Positions 6,297-13,848 of a stretch of 14,626 nt of DNA are shown one piece after another. The stretch lies in NCBI GenBank assembly GCA_900543305.1, contig UQQZ01000061.1:1-14626 (forward strand). The letters run 5' to 3'. The notes beneath the pieces are model-generated. The model was not told the DNA's origin and ran no database searches. It saw only the letters and a list, made by a program, of their open reading frames with translations. The translations under genes were made by a program, and so were the position numbers. Source of the stretch: an uncultured Oscillospiraceae bacterium. GTDB taxonomy: Bacteria > Bacillota > Clostridia > Oscillospirales > Acutalibacteraceae. The first letter of the stretch is position 1. Every line of letters begins with the position of its first letter.

Positions 6297-8138
6297 TCAG
6301 CAGGGGGAGGCATCCCCTTGTTCCGATTTCCACTGGTGGATTTCTTCCAGGAAAGCTTTTCCATACCGCTGTAATTTTGCCTGGCCCACGCCGGGAACAT
6401 CCAGAAATTCCCCTGGGGTGGTGGGTTGATAGGCGGCCATGGCTTCCAGAGTGGCATTGGAGAAGATCACATAGACGGGAACGTTTTGGAGAGCGGACAG
6501 TTTGCCCCGAAGCTGCCGCAGCCGCTGGTATAATTCCGGATCGCTTTTGGGCAGATCCTGAAGAGAGTTTTTTTTCTGAGGGGATTTGCCGTCCTGTCGG
6601 ACCCGGAGTATTACCTGGGCGTCTCCTCGCAGCAAGTCGAAGGCCCGGTCTCCACGGCGGAGCATGGGATATGTTCCATCGGTTTGTTCCAGAAAATTAT
6701 GCAGGACCATGGTGTTGATCACCTCTCGCAACTCCTCTTCCCGATAGGCGCTGAGTTTTCCGTAAGAGGGATAGCGGTCAAAGCCTTGACGAAGGACTTT
6801 TTCGCTTTTGCTGCCTCGAAGTACATCCAAAACCATTTTCACGCCGAAGCGGTCCCGGAGATGCCCCACGCAAACGGCGATCTCCCGGGCTATGGAAGTG
6901 ACGTCCCGTTCTTCAAAATGGCCGGTACAGTTGGCGCAGTTTTCACACCGGGTAGGTGCATGCTCTCCAAAGTAGTGGAGAATGTATTCCCGCAGGCAGG
7001 CGGTGGTATAGCAGTAGCCAGCCATGGCCTGAAGCCTTTCTTCCCCACGGCGCGCCAGAACTTCCCGTGCTTGCTCATCTAGATCCTGGTTGTCCTCCCC
7101 GTGGGCCAGGAGAAATCTGTTTAACGCAATGTCTTGACCTCCAAAGAGAAGAAAACATTCGGCGTTTTGCCCATCACGTCCAGCCCGTCCCGCTTCCTGA
7201 TAGTAGCTTTCCAGATCTTTGGGCATGTTGTAATGGATCACATAGGACACATTGGACTTGTCAATGCCCATGCCGAAGGCGTTGGTGGCCACCATGACCG
7301 TGGCCCGGTCGTAGAGAAAGTCATTTTGATTCGCTTGCCGTTCCCCATCCTCCAACCCAGCATGATAGCGGGTAGCGGAAAAACCTTGTTCCCGGAGAAC
7401 ATCGCACACTTCTTCCACGGATTTTCGGGTGGCGCAGTAGACAATACCGCTTTTTTCCCGGCGCTCTCCCAAAAGACGAAGAAGTTCCTGGAGCTTGTCC
7501 TTGGGCCGGAGAACTTCAAAATACAGATTAGGCCGGTCGAAACTGGTGACAGTCACAAAGGGGTGACGGAGCTGGAGCAAGGATAGGATGTCCCGGCGGA
7601 CTTGGGGTGTGGCGGTGGCGGTAAAAGCGGAAACCACAGGGCGTCGGGGGAGGGCGTTGACAAATTCGGGAATATCCAGATAGCTGGGCCGGAAATCCTG
7701 TCCCCACTGGGAGACGCAGTGGGCCTCATCGATAACCACCATGTCGATGGAAGCGCTTTGGGCAAAATCCAGAAATTCCGGGGTCAAAAGGCGCTCGGGA
7801 GCCACATAGATGATCTTGTAAACGCCGGCCCGTGCGTTGCGCAGGGCAGTCCGATATTGTCCCCAGGTAAGGGAGCTGTTCAGGTAGGCCCCCCGGACGC
7901 CGTTTTGTACCAAGGCGCCTACTTGGTCTTTCATCAGGGAAATCAAAGGGGAGATGACAAGAGTAATTCCGGGCAGCAGCAAGGCGGGAACCTGGAAACA
8001 AAGGGATTTTCCGGCGCCCGTTGGCATAATTCCAACCGCATCCTGGCCTCGAAGCAGGGCATCGATGAGATCTTCCTGGCCTGGCCGAAAGGACGCATAG
8101 CCAAAGTATTGCTCCAGTATTTGTAATTTTGTAGGCAT
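6297..8138 (-). CDS. recQ: ATP-dependent DNA helicase RecQ
   Basis: A 613-aa superfamily 2 3'-5' DNA helicase for recombination and repair of stalled forks. Domains in order: helicase core with Walker A GIMPTGAGKS (36-45, Lys44), DEAH (137-140) followed by CVSQWGQDFR, motif III AFTATAT (171-177), motif V/VI ATNAFGMGID and QEAGRAGRDG (314-323). The RQC zinc module has Cys381, Cys398, Cys401 and Cys404, spaced as in E. coli RecQ. A winged-helix region and a C-terminal HRDC domain (about 535-605, with the VPGVGQAKL hairpin) follow. The length matches full-size bacterial RecQ. The ATG at 8138 has AGGGG 7 nt upstream. An open extension to 8231 is non-coding, because the promoter at 8179-8207 would initiate near 8172. 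The gene is divergent from malQ and convergent with the acetyltransferase gene. It appears monocistronic. Confidence 0.96.
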   Translation of the reverse strand: MPTKLQILEQYFGYASFRPGQEDLIDALLRGQDAVGIMPTGAGKSLCFQVPALLLPGITLVISPLISLMKDQVGALVQNGVRGAYLNSSLTWGQYRTALRNARAGVYKIIYVAPERLLTPEFLDFAQSASIDMVVIDEAHCVSQWGQDFRPSYLDIPEFVNALPRRPVVSAFTATATPQVRRDILSLLQLRHPFVTVTSFDRPNLYFEVLRPKDKLQELLRLLGERREKSGIVYCATRKSVEEVCDVLREQGFSATRYHAGLEDGERQANQNDFLYDRATVMVATNAFGMGIDKSNVSYVIHYNMPKDLESYYQEAGRAGRDGQNAECFLLFGGQDIALNRFLLAHGEDNQDLDEQAREVLARRGEERLQAMAGYCYTTACLREYILHYFGEHAPTRCENCANCTGHFEERDVTSIAREIAVCVGHLRDRFGVKMVLDVLRGSKSEKVLRQGFDRYPSYGKLSAYREEELREVINTMVLHNFLEQTDGTYPMLRRGDRAFDLLRGDAQVILRVRQDGKSPQKKNSLQDLPKSDPELYQRLRQLRGKLSALQNVPVYVIFSNATLEAMAAYQPTTPGEFLDVPGVGQAKLQRYGKAFLEEIHQWKSEQGDASPC

Positions 8139-8178
8139 AGCCCCGCCCCTTTCCCGAAAAATGCGCATTGCTTTCCCC

Positions 8179-8207
8179 ATTATAGCAGACACTTTCTCTT
8201 TTTCCAA
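8179..8207 (-). promoter_or_regulatory. recQ promoter (extended -10)
   Basis: Minus strand: TTGGAA (8207-8202), a 17-bp spacer and a perfect TATAAT (8184-8179) preceded by TGC. The predicted start near 8172 leaves a leader of about 34 nt before the recQ ATG. Confidence 0.75.
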
Positions 8208-8381
8208 GACAATGGGCCCGGAAAAACCCATCTTCTCCGGGAGAAAGGATTTTGCCTGAGGAAAACCGGGGCAGCAAGATTGCCTGCTGCTTACCAGGGA
8301 AAGATCCGTAAGAAAAAGGCGAAGTTGATAAAGAAATTACGACATATTTTTTAATTTTTAGAAAACTTTTCCAAATTTTCC
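8208..8381. other. Divergent intergenic region between recQ and malQ promoters
   Basis: No ORF is supported here. The left half has a weak hairpin (GCAGCA 8271-8276 with TGCTGC 8285-8290). The right half (about 8341-8380) is an A/T-rich tract just before the malQ -35 box, as expected of an UP-like element. It contains an 11-bp palindrome GAAAA-C-TTTTC at 8361-8371 that could be an operator. No CcpA-type cre site was recognised. Confidence 0.4.
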
Positions 8382-8411
8382 TTGCGATTTCCCTTGTAGG
8401 GGTGGTATACT
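8382..8411 (+). promoter_or_regulatory. malQ-glgP promoter (extended -10)
   Basis: TTGCGA (8382-8387), an 18-bp spacer and TATACT (8406-8411) with TGG directly upstream. The start near 8418 rules out the earlier in-frame ATG at 8412 and supports 8472 as the malQ start. Confidence 0.65.
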
Positions 8412-8471
8412 ATGGCAAGAATGACAACGCAGGGGCAGGGAAACTGTCCTTTTTCAGAAAGGAGCGTTGGT

Positions 8472-10001
8472 ATGGCACGGAAAACCTGGATGACGCGGGC
8501 GGCAGGAGTTCTTCTGCCCGTAAGCAGTCTACCTTCCAAATACGGCATCGGGACCTTCGGGCAGGCCGCCCGGGATTGGGTGGACTTTCTGGCGCGGGCC
8601 AAGCAGCGGTACTGGCAGGTGCTGCCCATGGGCCCTACCAGTTTTGGAGACAGTCCTTATCAGAGCTATTCGGCGTTTGCAGGGAATCCCCTGTTCATTG
8701 ACCTGGAGCTGCTCTGCCGGCAGGGCCTGCTGAAAAAGGGCAGGTGTAAGCGGACGGACTGGGGTGCAGACCGATCTTACGTGGACTACGACACGGTGCG
8801 GGCAGGCCGGGAAAAGCTATTGCGCAAAACGTTTGAGAATTTTACCGATCAGAAGGCATTGGCCCGGTTCCGGAAACAGAACAAGAGCTGGGTGGAAGAT
8901 TATGCTCTGTACATGGCGTTAAAAGGCCGGATGGGAGGCCGCCCCTGGACGGAATGGGAAGAGGGCCTGCGGTTGCGGGATCCAAAGGTGCTGGACGCCT
9001 GGAAGGAGCGGTGCAAGGAAGATGTGGATTACCATGTGTTTACCCAGTACCTGTTTTTCCAGCAGTGGGGGGACCTGAAGAAATATGCCAACGAAAAAGG
9101 GGTGCGAATCATCGGAGACGCCCCCATCTATGTGGCCATGGACAGCGCCGATGTATGGGCTCAGCCCCAGCTGTTCCAGTTGGATGAAAACAACCTGCCC
9201 ACTGAGGTGGCGGGGTGTCCGCCGGATGCTTTTTCGGAAGACGGCCAGCTTTGGGGCAATCCCCTGTACCGTTGGGACGAGATGGCCAAGGACGGCTATT
9301 CCTGGTGGATTCAGCGGATCAAAGCCAATCTGTCCATGTACGACGTGCTGCGCATCGACCATTTCCGTGGCCTGGAAAGCTATTATGCCATTCCTTACGG
9401 AGACGATACGGCCAGAAATGGCCGCTGGCGCAAGGGTCCGGGAATGAACTTTATACGGAAGATCAATGAGTCAGTGGAGAACGCAGCCATCATCGCGGAG
9501 GATTTGGGCCTTTTGACCCCGGCAGTCTACCGGCTTTTGAAGAGCAGCGGCTATCCGGGGATGAAGGTGCTGCAATTTGCCTTCAGTGCCGGGGAAGAAA
9601 GCACCTATCTGCCCCACAACCTGCCTACTCACTGTGTGGTGTACACCGGTACCCATGACAACGATACTGTGCGGGGTTGGCTGGACACGGCATCCCCTGC
9701 GGACCTGAAACTGGCGCTGGACTATTTGGGCTTAGAGGATGCCAAAGACGGCAACTGGGCCTTTATTCGGGCGGCCTTGGGAAGTGTGGCGGACCTGGCG
9801 GTGATCCCCTTGCAGGATTATTTAAACCTGGGCAGTGAAGCCCGGATGAATATTCCCTCCACGGTGGGAGGGATCAACTGGCGTTGGCGGTGTCCCAAGG
9901 ATTGCACCACCAAAAAGTTGGCGAAGAAAATGGCCCGGCTGACCACCATCTATGGCCGTGCTCGGGAGACAGGAGGCAAAAAAGATGCGCATGCGGGATG
10001 A
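8472..10001 (+). CDS. malQ: 4-alpha-glucanotransferase (amylomaltase)
   Basis: A 509-aa GH77 enzyme. It transfers alpha-1,4-glucan segments between malto-oligosaccharides, releasing glucose and making longer chains that phosphorylase can use; cytosolic. Visible features: GVLLPVSSLPSKYGIGTFG (12-30), the acceptor-site stretch with GDSPYQSYSAFAGNP, nucleophile Asp296 (RIDHFRG), acid/base Glu343 (IIAEDLG) and transition-state Asp396 (TGTHDND). These sit almost exactly where the Thermus amylomaltase residues sit, so this is the compact form lacking the E. coli MalQ N-terminal extension. The ATG at 8472 has AGAAAGGAG upstream; an upstream in-frame ATG at 8412 lies at the transcription start and is rejected. 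The end overlaps glgP by 17 nt, indicating one operon with translational coupling. Confidence 0.95.
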   Translation: MARKTWMTRAAGVLLPVSSLPSKYGIGTFGQAARDWVDFLARAKQRYWQVLPMGPTSFGDSPYQSYSAFAGNPLFIDLELLCRQGLLKKGRCKRTDWGADRSYVDYDTVRAGREKLLRKTFENFTDQKALARFRKQNKSWVEDYALYMALKGRMGGRPWTEWEEGLRLRDPKVLDAWKERCKEDVDYHVFTQYLFFQQWGDLKKYANEKGVRIIGDAPIYVAMDSADVWAQPQLFQLDENNLPTEVAGCPPDAFSEDGQLWGNPLYRWDEMAKDGYSWWIQRIKANLSMYDVLRIDHFRGLESYYAIPYGDDTARNGRWRKGPGMNFIRKINESVENAAIIAEDLGLLTPAVYRLLKSSGYPGMKVLQFAFSAGEESTYLPHNLPTHCVVYTGTHDNDTVRGWLDTASPADLKLALDYLGLEDAKDGNWAFIRAALGSVADLAVIPLQDYLNLGSEARMNIPSTVGGINWRWRCPKDCTTKKLAKKMARLTTIYGRARETGGKKDAHAG

Positions 10002-12249
10002 ATTGGAACAGAAAGTGGGCCTGCGGTTCAGCAAGGGCCTGATGGCTGCCAATGAAAAGGAAATTTACCAAGCCCTCTTGGAGCTGACCCAGGACAAACT
10101 GAAGGCCGCCCCCAAGATTCAGGGAAACCGGAAGCTCTATTATATTTCCGCGGAATTCCTGGTGGGAAAACTGCTGTCCAACAATCTGATCAACCTGGGA
10201 ATCTACGACCAGGTGAAGGAAGCTCTGGCGGAGGCGGGGAAAGACCTGTCCAAAGTGGAAGAGCAGGAGGTGGAGCCCTCCTTGGGCAACGGCGGCTTGG
10301 GACGGCTTGCCGCCTGTTATCTGGATTCCGCGGCCACTTTGGGGCTTCCCGGAGACGGCGTGGGGCTGCTGTATCATTTTGGCTTGTTCCACCAGTATTT
10401 CAAAGATCACAAGCAGGTAGAGCGGCCCGACCCCTGGCTGTCCCCCAAGGGATGGCTGGAGAAGACAGACGTCAGCTTTACGGTGCCGTTCCCTCAGGGA
10501 GATGTAAAGGGCGTCATGTACGACCTGTTGGTATCCGGCTATGACAACGGAGTCAACCGGCTTCACCTGTTCGATCTGGAAACTGTAGACGAAGGCCTGG
10601 TCCAAGAGGGCATCGATTTTGACAAGAAGGACATTGCCCACAACCTGACCCTGTTCCTCTATCCGGATGATAGCGACCGGGCGGGCCGGCTGCTACGGGT
10701 CTATCAGCAGTACTTTATAGTGAGCAACGCAGCCCAGCTGATTTTGAAAGAGTTGAAGGAGCGGGGCTGCTCTCTGAAGGAAATGCACAAATACGCGGTG
10801 ATTCAGATCAACGATACCCATCCCTCCATGGTGATCCCCGAACTGATCCGGCTGCTGAAACAGGAAGGTCTGACCATTGATGAGGCCATTGCCACGGTGG
10901 AGAAGACCTGCGCCTACACCAACCACACCATTTTGGCGGAAGCTCTGGAGAAGTGGCCCATGGACTATCTGGGGGAGGCGGTGCCGGATCTGGTGCCCAT
11001 TATCCAGGAACTGGACCAGCGGGTTAAGGAAAAATATCCCGATGAAAAGCTGGCCATTGTGGACAAAAACCAGTTGGTTCACATGGCCCATATGGATATC
11101 CATTACGGCTTTTCCGTCAATGGGGTGGCGTCCCTCCACACGGAGATTTTGGAGACTTCGGAGCTCAAAGCCTTTGCGGACATTTATCCGGAAAAATTCA
11201 ACAATAAGACAAACGGCATCACCTTCCGCCGCTGGCTCATGCATTGCGATCCTGCCTTGGCTCAGTTTATCACCGAAAAAATTGGTGCCGGCTGGAAGAA
11301 AGACGCTCAGGAATTGGAGAAGCTGGAAGCGTTCCAGTCTGACGAAAAGACCTTGCAGGAGCTTCTGGCCATCAAGGACCGGAACAAGAAGGATCTGGCC
11401 GACTATATGGAAAAGATCTCTGGCACAACCATCGATCCAAACTCCATCTTTGACATTCAGATCAAGCGCCTTCACGAATACAAGCGCCAGCAGATGAACG
11501 CTCTGTATATAATCTGGAAGTACAAGCAGATCAAAGCGGGGCACAAGCCCAAACGGCCCATCACTTTGATTTTTGGCGCCAAGGCAGCCCCTGCCTATAT
11601 CATTGCCAAGGACATCATCCATTTGATCCTGTGTCTGCAGGACTTCATCGCCAAAGATCCCCAAGTAAGCCCCTGGCTGAAGGTGGTCATGGTGGAGAAT
11701 TACAACATCACCTGGGCGGAGCATTTGATTCCCGCCTGTGATATTTCCGAGCAGATATCTCTGGCCTCCAAGGAAGCCAGCGGTACAGGCAACATGAAGT
11801 TTATGCTCAACGGCGCGGTGACCTTGGGCACCATGGACGGGGCCAATGTGGAGATCCACGATCTGGTGGGCAAAGAGAACATCTATATTTTCGGCAAGTC
11901 CAGTGAGACGGTGATGGACCTGTACGAAAAGAGTGCCTATCATCCCTGGGAGTATTACGGGGTAGACGAGGAGATCACGGATCTGGTGGACTTCATCATC
12001 AGTCCTCAGATGATGCGTCTGGGGGATCCGGAAAACCTGGCCCGGCTGTACAAGGATATGACCCGGAAAGACTGGTTCATGGCTCTTCTGGACGTGAAGG
12101 AATATATCCAGGTAAAAGAGCAGGCGCTGGAAGACTATGAAGATAGGGAGTCCTGGGCAAAGAAGATGCTCATGAATATTGCCAAGGCAGGATACTTCTC
12201 CTCCGATCGGTCTGTGGCAGAGTATAACCGGGATATCTGGAAGCTGTAA
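9985..12249 (+). CDS. glgP: Glycogen/starch/alpha-glucan phosphorylase
   Basis: A 754-aa GT35 PLP-dependent phosphorylase. It cleaves alpha-1,4 glucan ends with phosphate to give glucose-1-phosphate; cytosolic. Visible features: EPSLGNGGLGRLAACYLDS, a conserved substrate-site stretch near residue 95; INDTHPSM; the Arg/Tyr region around FDIQIKRLHEYKRQ; and the pyridoxal lysine Lys605 in GTGNMKF, followed by LGTMDGANVEI. It is shorter than E. coli GlgP/MalP (about 800 aa) but is a normal length for clostridial forms, and both domains are complete. The start at 9985 is set by AGGAGG at 9971-9976, 8 nt upstream, inside the 3' end of malQ. With MalQ it forms a maltodextrin/glycogen breakdown pair. 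No glycogen synthesis genes are present here. I see no clear hairpin terminator between its stop and the next promoter at 12310. Confidence 0.96.
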   Translation: MRMRDELEQKVGLRFSKGLMAANEKEIYQALLELTQDKLKAAPKIQGNRKLYYISAEFLVGKLLSNNLINLGIYDQVKEALAEAGKDLSKVEEQEVEPSLGNGGLGRLAACYLDSAATLGLPGDGVGLLYHFGLFHQYFKDHKQVERPDPWLSPKGWLEKTDVSFTVPFPQGDVKGVMYDLLVSGYDNGVNRLHLFDLETVDEGLVQEGIDFDKKDIAHNLTLFLYPDDSDRAGRLLRVYQQYFIVSNAAQLILKELKERGCSLKEMHKYAVIQINDTHPSMVIPELIRLLKQEGLTIDEAIATVEKTCAYTNHTILAEALEKWPMDYLGEAVPDLVPIIQELDQRVKEKYPDEKLAIVDKNQLVHMAHMDIHYGFSVNGVASLHTEILETSELKAFADIYPEKFNNKTNGITFRRWLMHCDPALAQFITEKIGAGWKKDAQELEKLEAFQSDEKTLQELLAIKDRNKKDLADYMEKISGTTIDPNSIFDIQIKRLHEYKRQQMNALYIIWKYKQIKAGHKPKRPITLIFGAKAAPAYIIAKDIIHLILCLQDFIAKDPQVSPWLKVVMVENYNITWAEHLIPACDISEQISLASKEASGTGNMKFMLNGAVTLGTMDGANVEIHDLVGKENIYIFGKSSETVMDLYEKSAYHPWEYYGVDEEITDLVDFIISPQMMRLGDPENLARLYKDMTRKDWFMALLDVKEYIQVKEQALEDYEDRESWAKKMLMNIAKAGYFSSDRSVAEYNRDIWKL

Positions 12250-12309
12250 TTCCGGTCTTTGCCCCTTATAGCAGGTTGCTTCGGGAAGGGAATCTCCGGG
12301 AAGTTTGCC

Positions 12310-12339
12310 TTGACTTACCAACGCCCCATAGGCTATAAT
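12310..12339 (+). promoter_or_regulatory. Promoter of the riboswitch-mntP operon
   Basis: TTGACT (12310-12315), an 18-bp spacer and a perfect TATAAT (12334-12339). The start near 12346 gives an untranslated leader of about 263 nt before mntP. About 80 nt of it (12346-12428) precede the aptamer and have only weak pairings (for example CCTTCCG with CGGAGG around 12403-12423). Confidence 0.75.
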
Positions 12340-12428
12340 CAAAAAACAACGAACCTGGTTTTTTCCCGGAAATGGGGAACAGCCCGGGGAAATCCATCCG
12401 GCCTTCCGTGAATTTTGCGGAGGTCTGC

Positions 12429-12516
12429 CCATGGGGGAGTAGTTTGCGGTGCGCCGCGGCAATGTCAACACAATGATCTCAGGATCTGGTATTGTCTGAA
12501 AAAACGAGACTCATGG
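12429..12516 (+). ncRNA. yybP-ykoY manganese riboswitch aptamer
   Basis: The layout fits the yybP-ykoY Mn2+-sensing class. P1 is CCATG (12429-12433) with CATGG (12512-12516). The signature GGGGAGTAG follows the 5' strand (12434-12442). One arm is GCGG-tgcg-CCGC (12446-12457). The next conserved stretch is TGTCAACA, then an arm ACAAT (12470-12474)/ATTGT (12491-12495) carrying CTCAGGATCTGG, and the closing signature ACGAGACT (12504-12511). It precedes mntP, the classic target of this riboswitch. Known for the class: two loops dock and bind Mn2+. Here Mn2+ should favour P1 and allow read-through of the terminator whose stem shares 12512-12516. Confidence 0.92.
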
Positions 12517-12566
12517 AAAACGCCCGTTCCATCATAAGAATGGGGTGTTTTCCGCGAGTCTTTTTT
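12506..12566 (+). terminator. Riboswitch-controlled terminator (expression platform)
   Basis: The lower stem is AGACTC (12507-12512) with GAGTCT (12556-12561). The upper stem is GGAAAACGCCC (12515-12525) with GGGTGTTTTCC (12543-12553, one G-U). Six T residues follow at 12561-12566. Its 5' strand uses part of the aptamer's closing signature and the 3' strand of P1 (12512-12516). The aptamer and the terminator therefore exclude each other, as expected for an ON switch with manganese. Confidence 0.88.
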
Positions 12567-12608
12567 CATGCGCGGAAAACGCCGAAAAAACTTGGAGGTA
12601 GAAAAATA

Positions 12609-13172
12609 ATGGGTTTGCTGGAATTGTTTTTGGTAGCGGTTGGGCTTTCCATGGATGCTTTTGCGGTGTCGATCTGTAAAGGGCTTGCCTTGCGGAAAGT
12701 CAATGTGGGTCAGATGGCCTTGGTGGGTCTCTGGTTTGGCGGGTTTCAGGCACTGATGCCTCTGGTGGGGTACTTTGTAGGGGTTCAGTTCCGGGCCCAG
12801 ATCACCGCGGTGGATCACTGGATCGCCTTTGCCCTGCTGGCCATTATCGGAGGCAATATGGTGCGGGAGTCCCTTTCCAAGGAAGAGGAATGTCCCGACG
12901 CTTCCTTGTCGGTGAAAGCTATGCTGCCCATGGCCGTGGCCACCAGTATCGACGCCCTGGCAGTAGGCGTAGGATTTGCCTTCCTCAGCGTGAATATTGG
13001 GGCAGCCGTGTCCTTCATTGGAGTGATCACATTCCTGCTTTCCATGGTGGGGGTCAAAGTGGGCAGTCTGTTTGGAGCCAAGTACAAGAGCAAAGCCGAG
13101 TTGGTAGGGGGCATTATTCTGATCCTCATGGGGCTGAAAATTCTGCTGGAGCATTTGGGCGTTCTGGGGTAA
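12609..13172 (+). CDS. mntP: Manganese efflux pump MntP
   Basis: A 187-aa integral membrane exporter of Mn2+ (MntP/YebN family), protecting against manganese excess. It has six hydrophobic segments in two repeated halves. The two half-repeats carry GLSMDAFAVSICKG (Asp16) and ATSIDALAVGVGF (Asp115), whose acidic residues correspond to those essential in E. coli MntP. The length equals the family norm (188 aa). The start at 12609 follows GGAGG (12594-12598) with 10-nt spacing; the open frame upstream of it runs through the riboswitch and is not coding. It is controlled by the manganese riboswitch at 12429-12566. A flavoprotein gene follows after 42 nt with no terminator between, so the two probably share a transcript. 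Confidence 0.95.
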   Translation: MGLLELFLVAVGLSMDAFAVSICKGLALRKVNVGQMALVGLWFGGFQALMPLVGYFVGVQFRAQITAVDHWIAFALLAIIGGNMVRESLSKEEECPDASLSVKAMLPMAVATSIDALAVGVGFAFLSVNIGAAVSFIGVITFLLSMVGVKVGSLFGAKYKSKAELVGGIILILMGLKILLEHLGVLG

Positions 13173-13214
13173 TGAAGGCCGTTTCCTGGGGAATAGGGAG
13201 AAGGAGGAAGTTTC

Positions 13215-13802
13215 ATGGCGTTCTTTTCCAAGAAGAAAAAGATGCTGGTATTATTTGGATCCCCCCACGGCCAAGGGTATACCAGGCAGCTTCTGAATTG
13301 TTTTCTGGAATGTTTTCAAGAGGACCAGGGGTGGGAGATGGAGGAACTGGATCTGTACCGAATGAAAGTCCATCCCTGTACCGGCTGCCGGGTCTGTGCC
13401 AAGGAGGAGCGTTGTGCCTTTGGGGATCTGGATGGATTTGACACATCCTTTCGGGAGTGTGACTTGCTGGTGGTAGCGTCCCCTGTATACAATTTTTCTT
13501 ATCCCGCTCCGGTGAAAGCCTGGCTGGACAGGACCCAACGATACTTTGAGGCCCGGTTTTCTCTGGGCCGGAAACCGCCGGTGAAAAAACATCGAGACGC
13601 GGTGCTGCTGCTGACCATGGGTTCCCAGGATGATTACGCTGTGGATATCTGTACCCATCAGCTGGAACGGGCCTTCAGCGTGATGAATACCACCTTGCGG
13701 GGGTGCGGTGTTTGGGACGCCACAGACCTGGGGGATGAAAACAAAGAGCAAGGAGAGGCACAAGCCCGCGCTATCGCTCTTGAAATCCTCCAAGAAATGT
13801 GA
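13215..13802 (+). CDS. Flavodoxin-family NAD(P)H-dependent oxidoreductase / iron-sulfur flavoprotein candidate
   Basis: A 195-aa protein with the flavodoxin-like FMN reductase fold. Visible features: phosphate-binding loop GSPHGQGYT (15-23), the cysteine cluster Cys55-x2-Cys58-x2-Cys61-x5-Cys67, and VASPVYNFSYPAPVKAWLDR (87-106), the FMN-binding stretch. The compact CX2CX2CX5C spacing matches the [4Fe-4S] motif described for archaeal/clostridial iron-sulfur flavoproteins (Isf), which pass electrons between ferredoxin and acceptors. Cluster binding here is an inference. It is cytosolic, with no signal peptide. A purine-rich AGGAGG-like site (GGAGAAGGAGG) precedes the ATG at 13215. It sits 42 nt after mntP and likely shares its manganese-controlled transcript. 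The yebC promoter lies over its last codons. The partner and substrate are unknown. Confidence 0.82.
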   Translation: MAFFSKKKKMLVLFGSPHGQGYTRQLLNCFLECFQEDQGWEMEELDLYRMKVHPCTGCRVCAKEERCAFGDLDGFDTSFRECDLLVVASPVYNFSYPAPVKAWLDRTQRYFEARFSLGRKPPVKKHRDAVLLLTMGSQDDYAVDICTHQLERAFSVMNTTLRGCGVWDATDLGDENKEQGEAQARAIALEILQEM

Positions 13803-13808
13803 TATGAT
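13780..13808 (+). promoter_or_regulatory. yebC promoter inside the 3' end of the flavoprotein gene
   Basis: TTGAAA (13780-13785), a 17-bp spacer and TATGAT (13803-13808) with TGA in the extended position. The -10 box begins directly after the preceding stop codon. A perfect 10-bp palindrome ACTCTAGAGT (13821-13830) lies just after the predicted start. Confidence 0.65.
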
Positions 13809-13848
13809 GACTCGAAGAAAACTCTAGAGTGGATAAGGCGGTTGAATC

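Noticed and set aside
12346..12428. A second riboswitch or attenuator before the Mn aptamer
   Set aside because: Only weak G/C and A/T pairings are seen, with no conserved aptamer signature and no U tract in the right place.
10693..12471. A 592-codon open frame antisense to glgP
   Set aside because: glgP is unmistakable on the plus strand. The reverse frame is His/Gln/Leu-rich without motifs and is a product of codon bias in the real gene.
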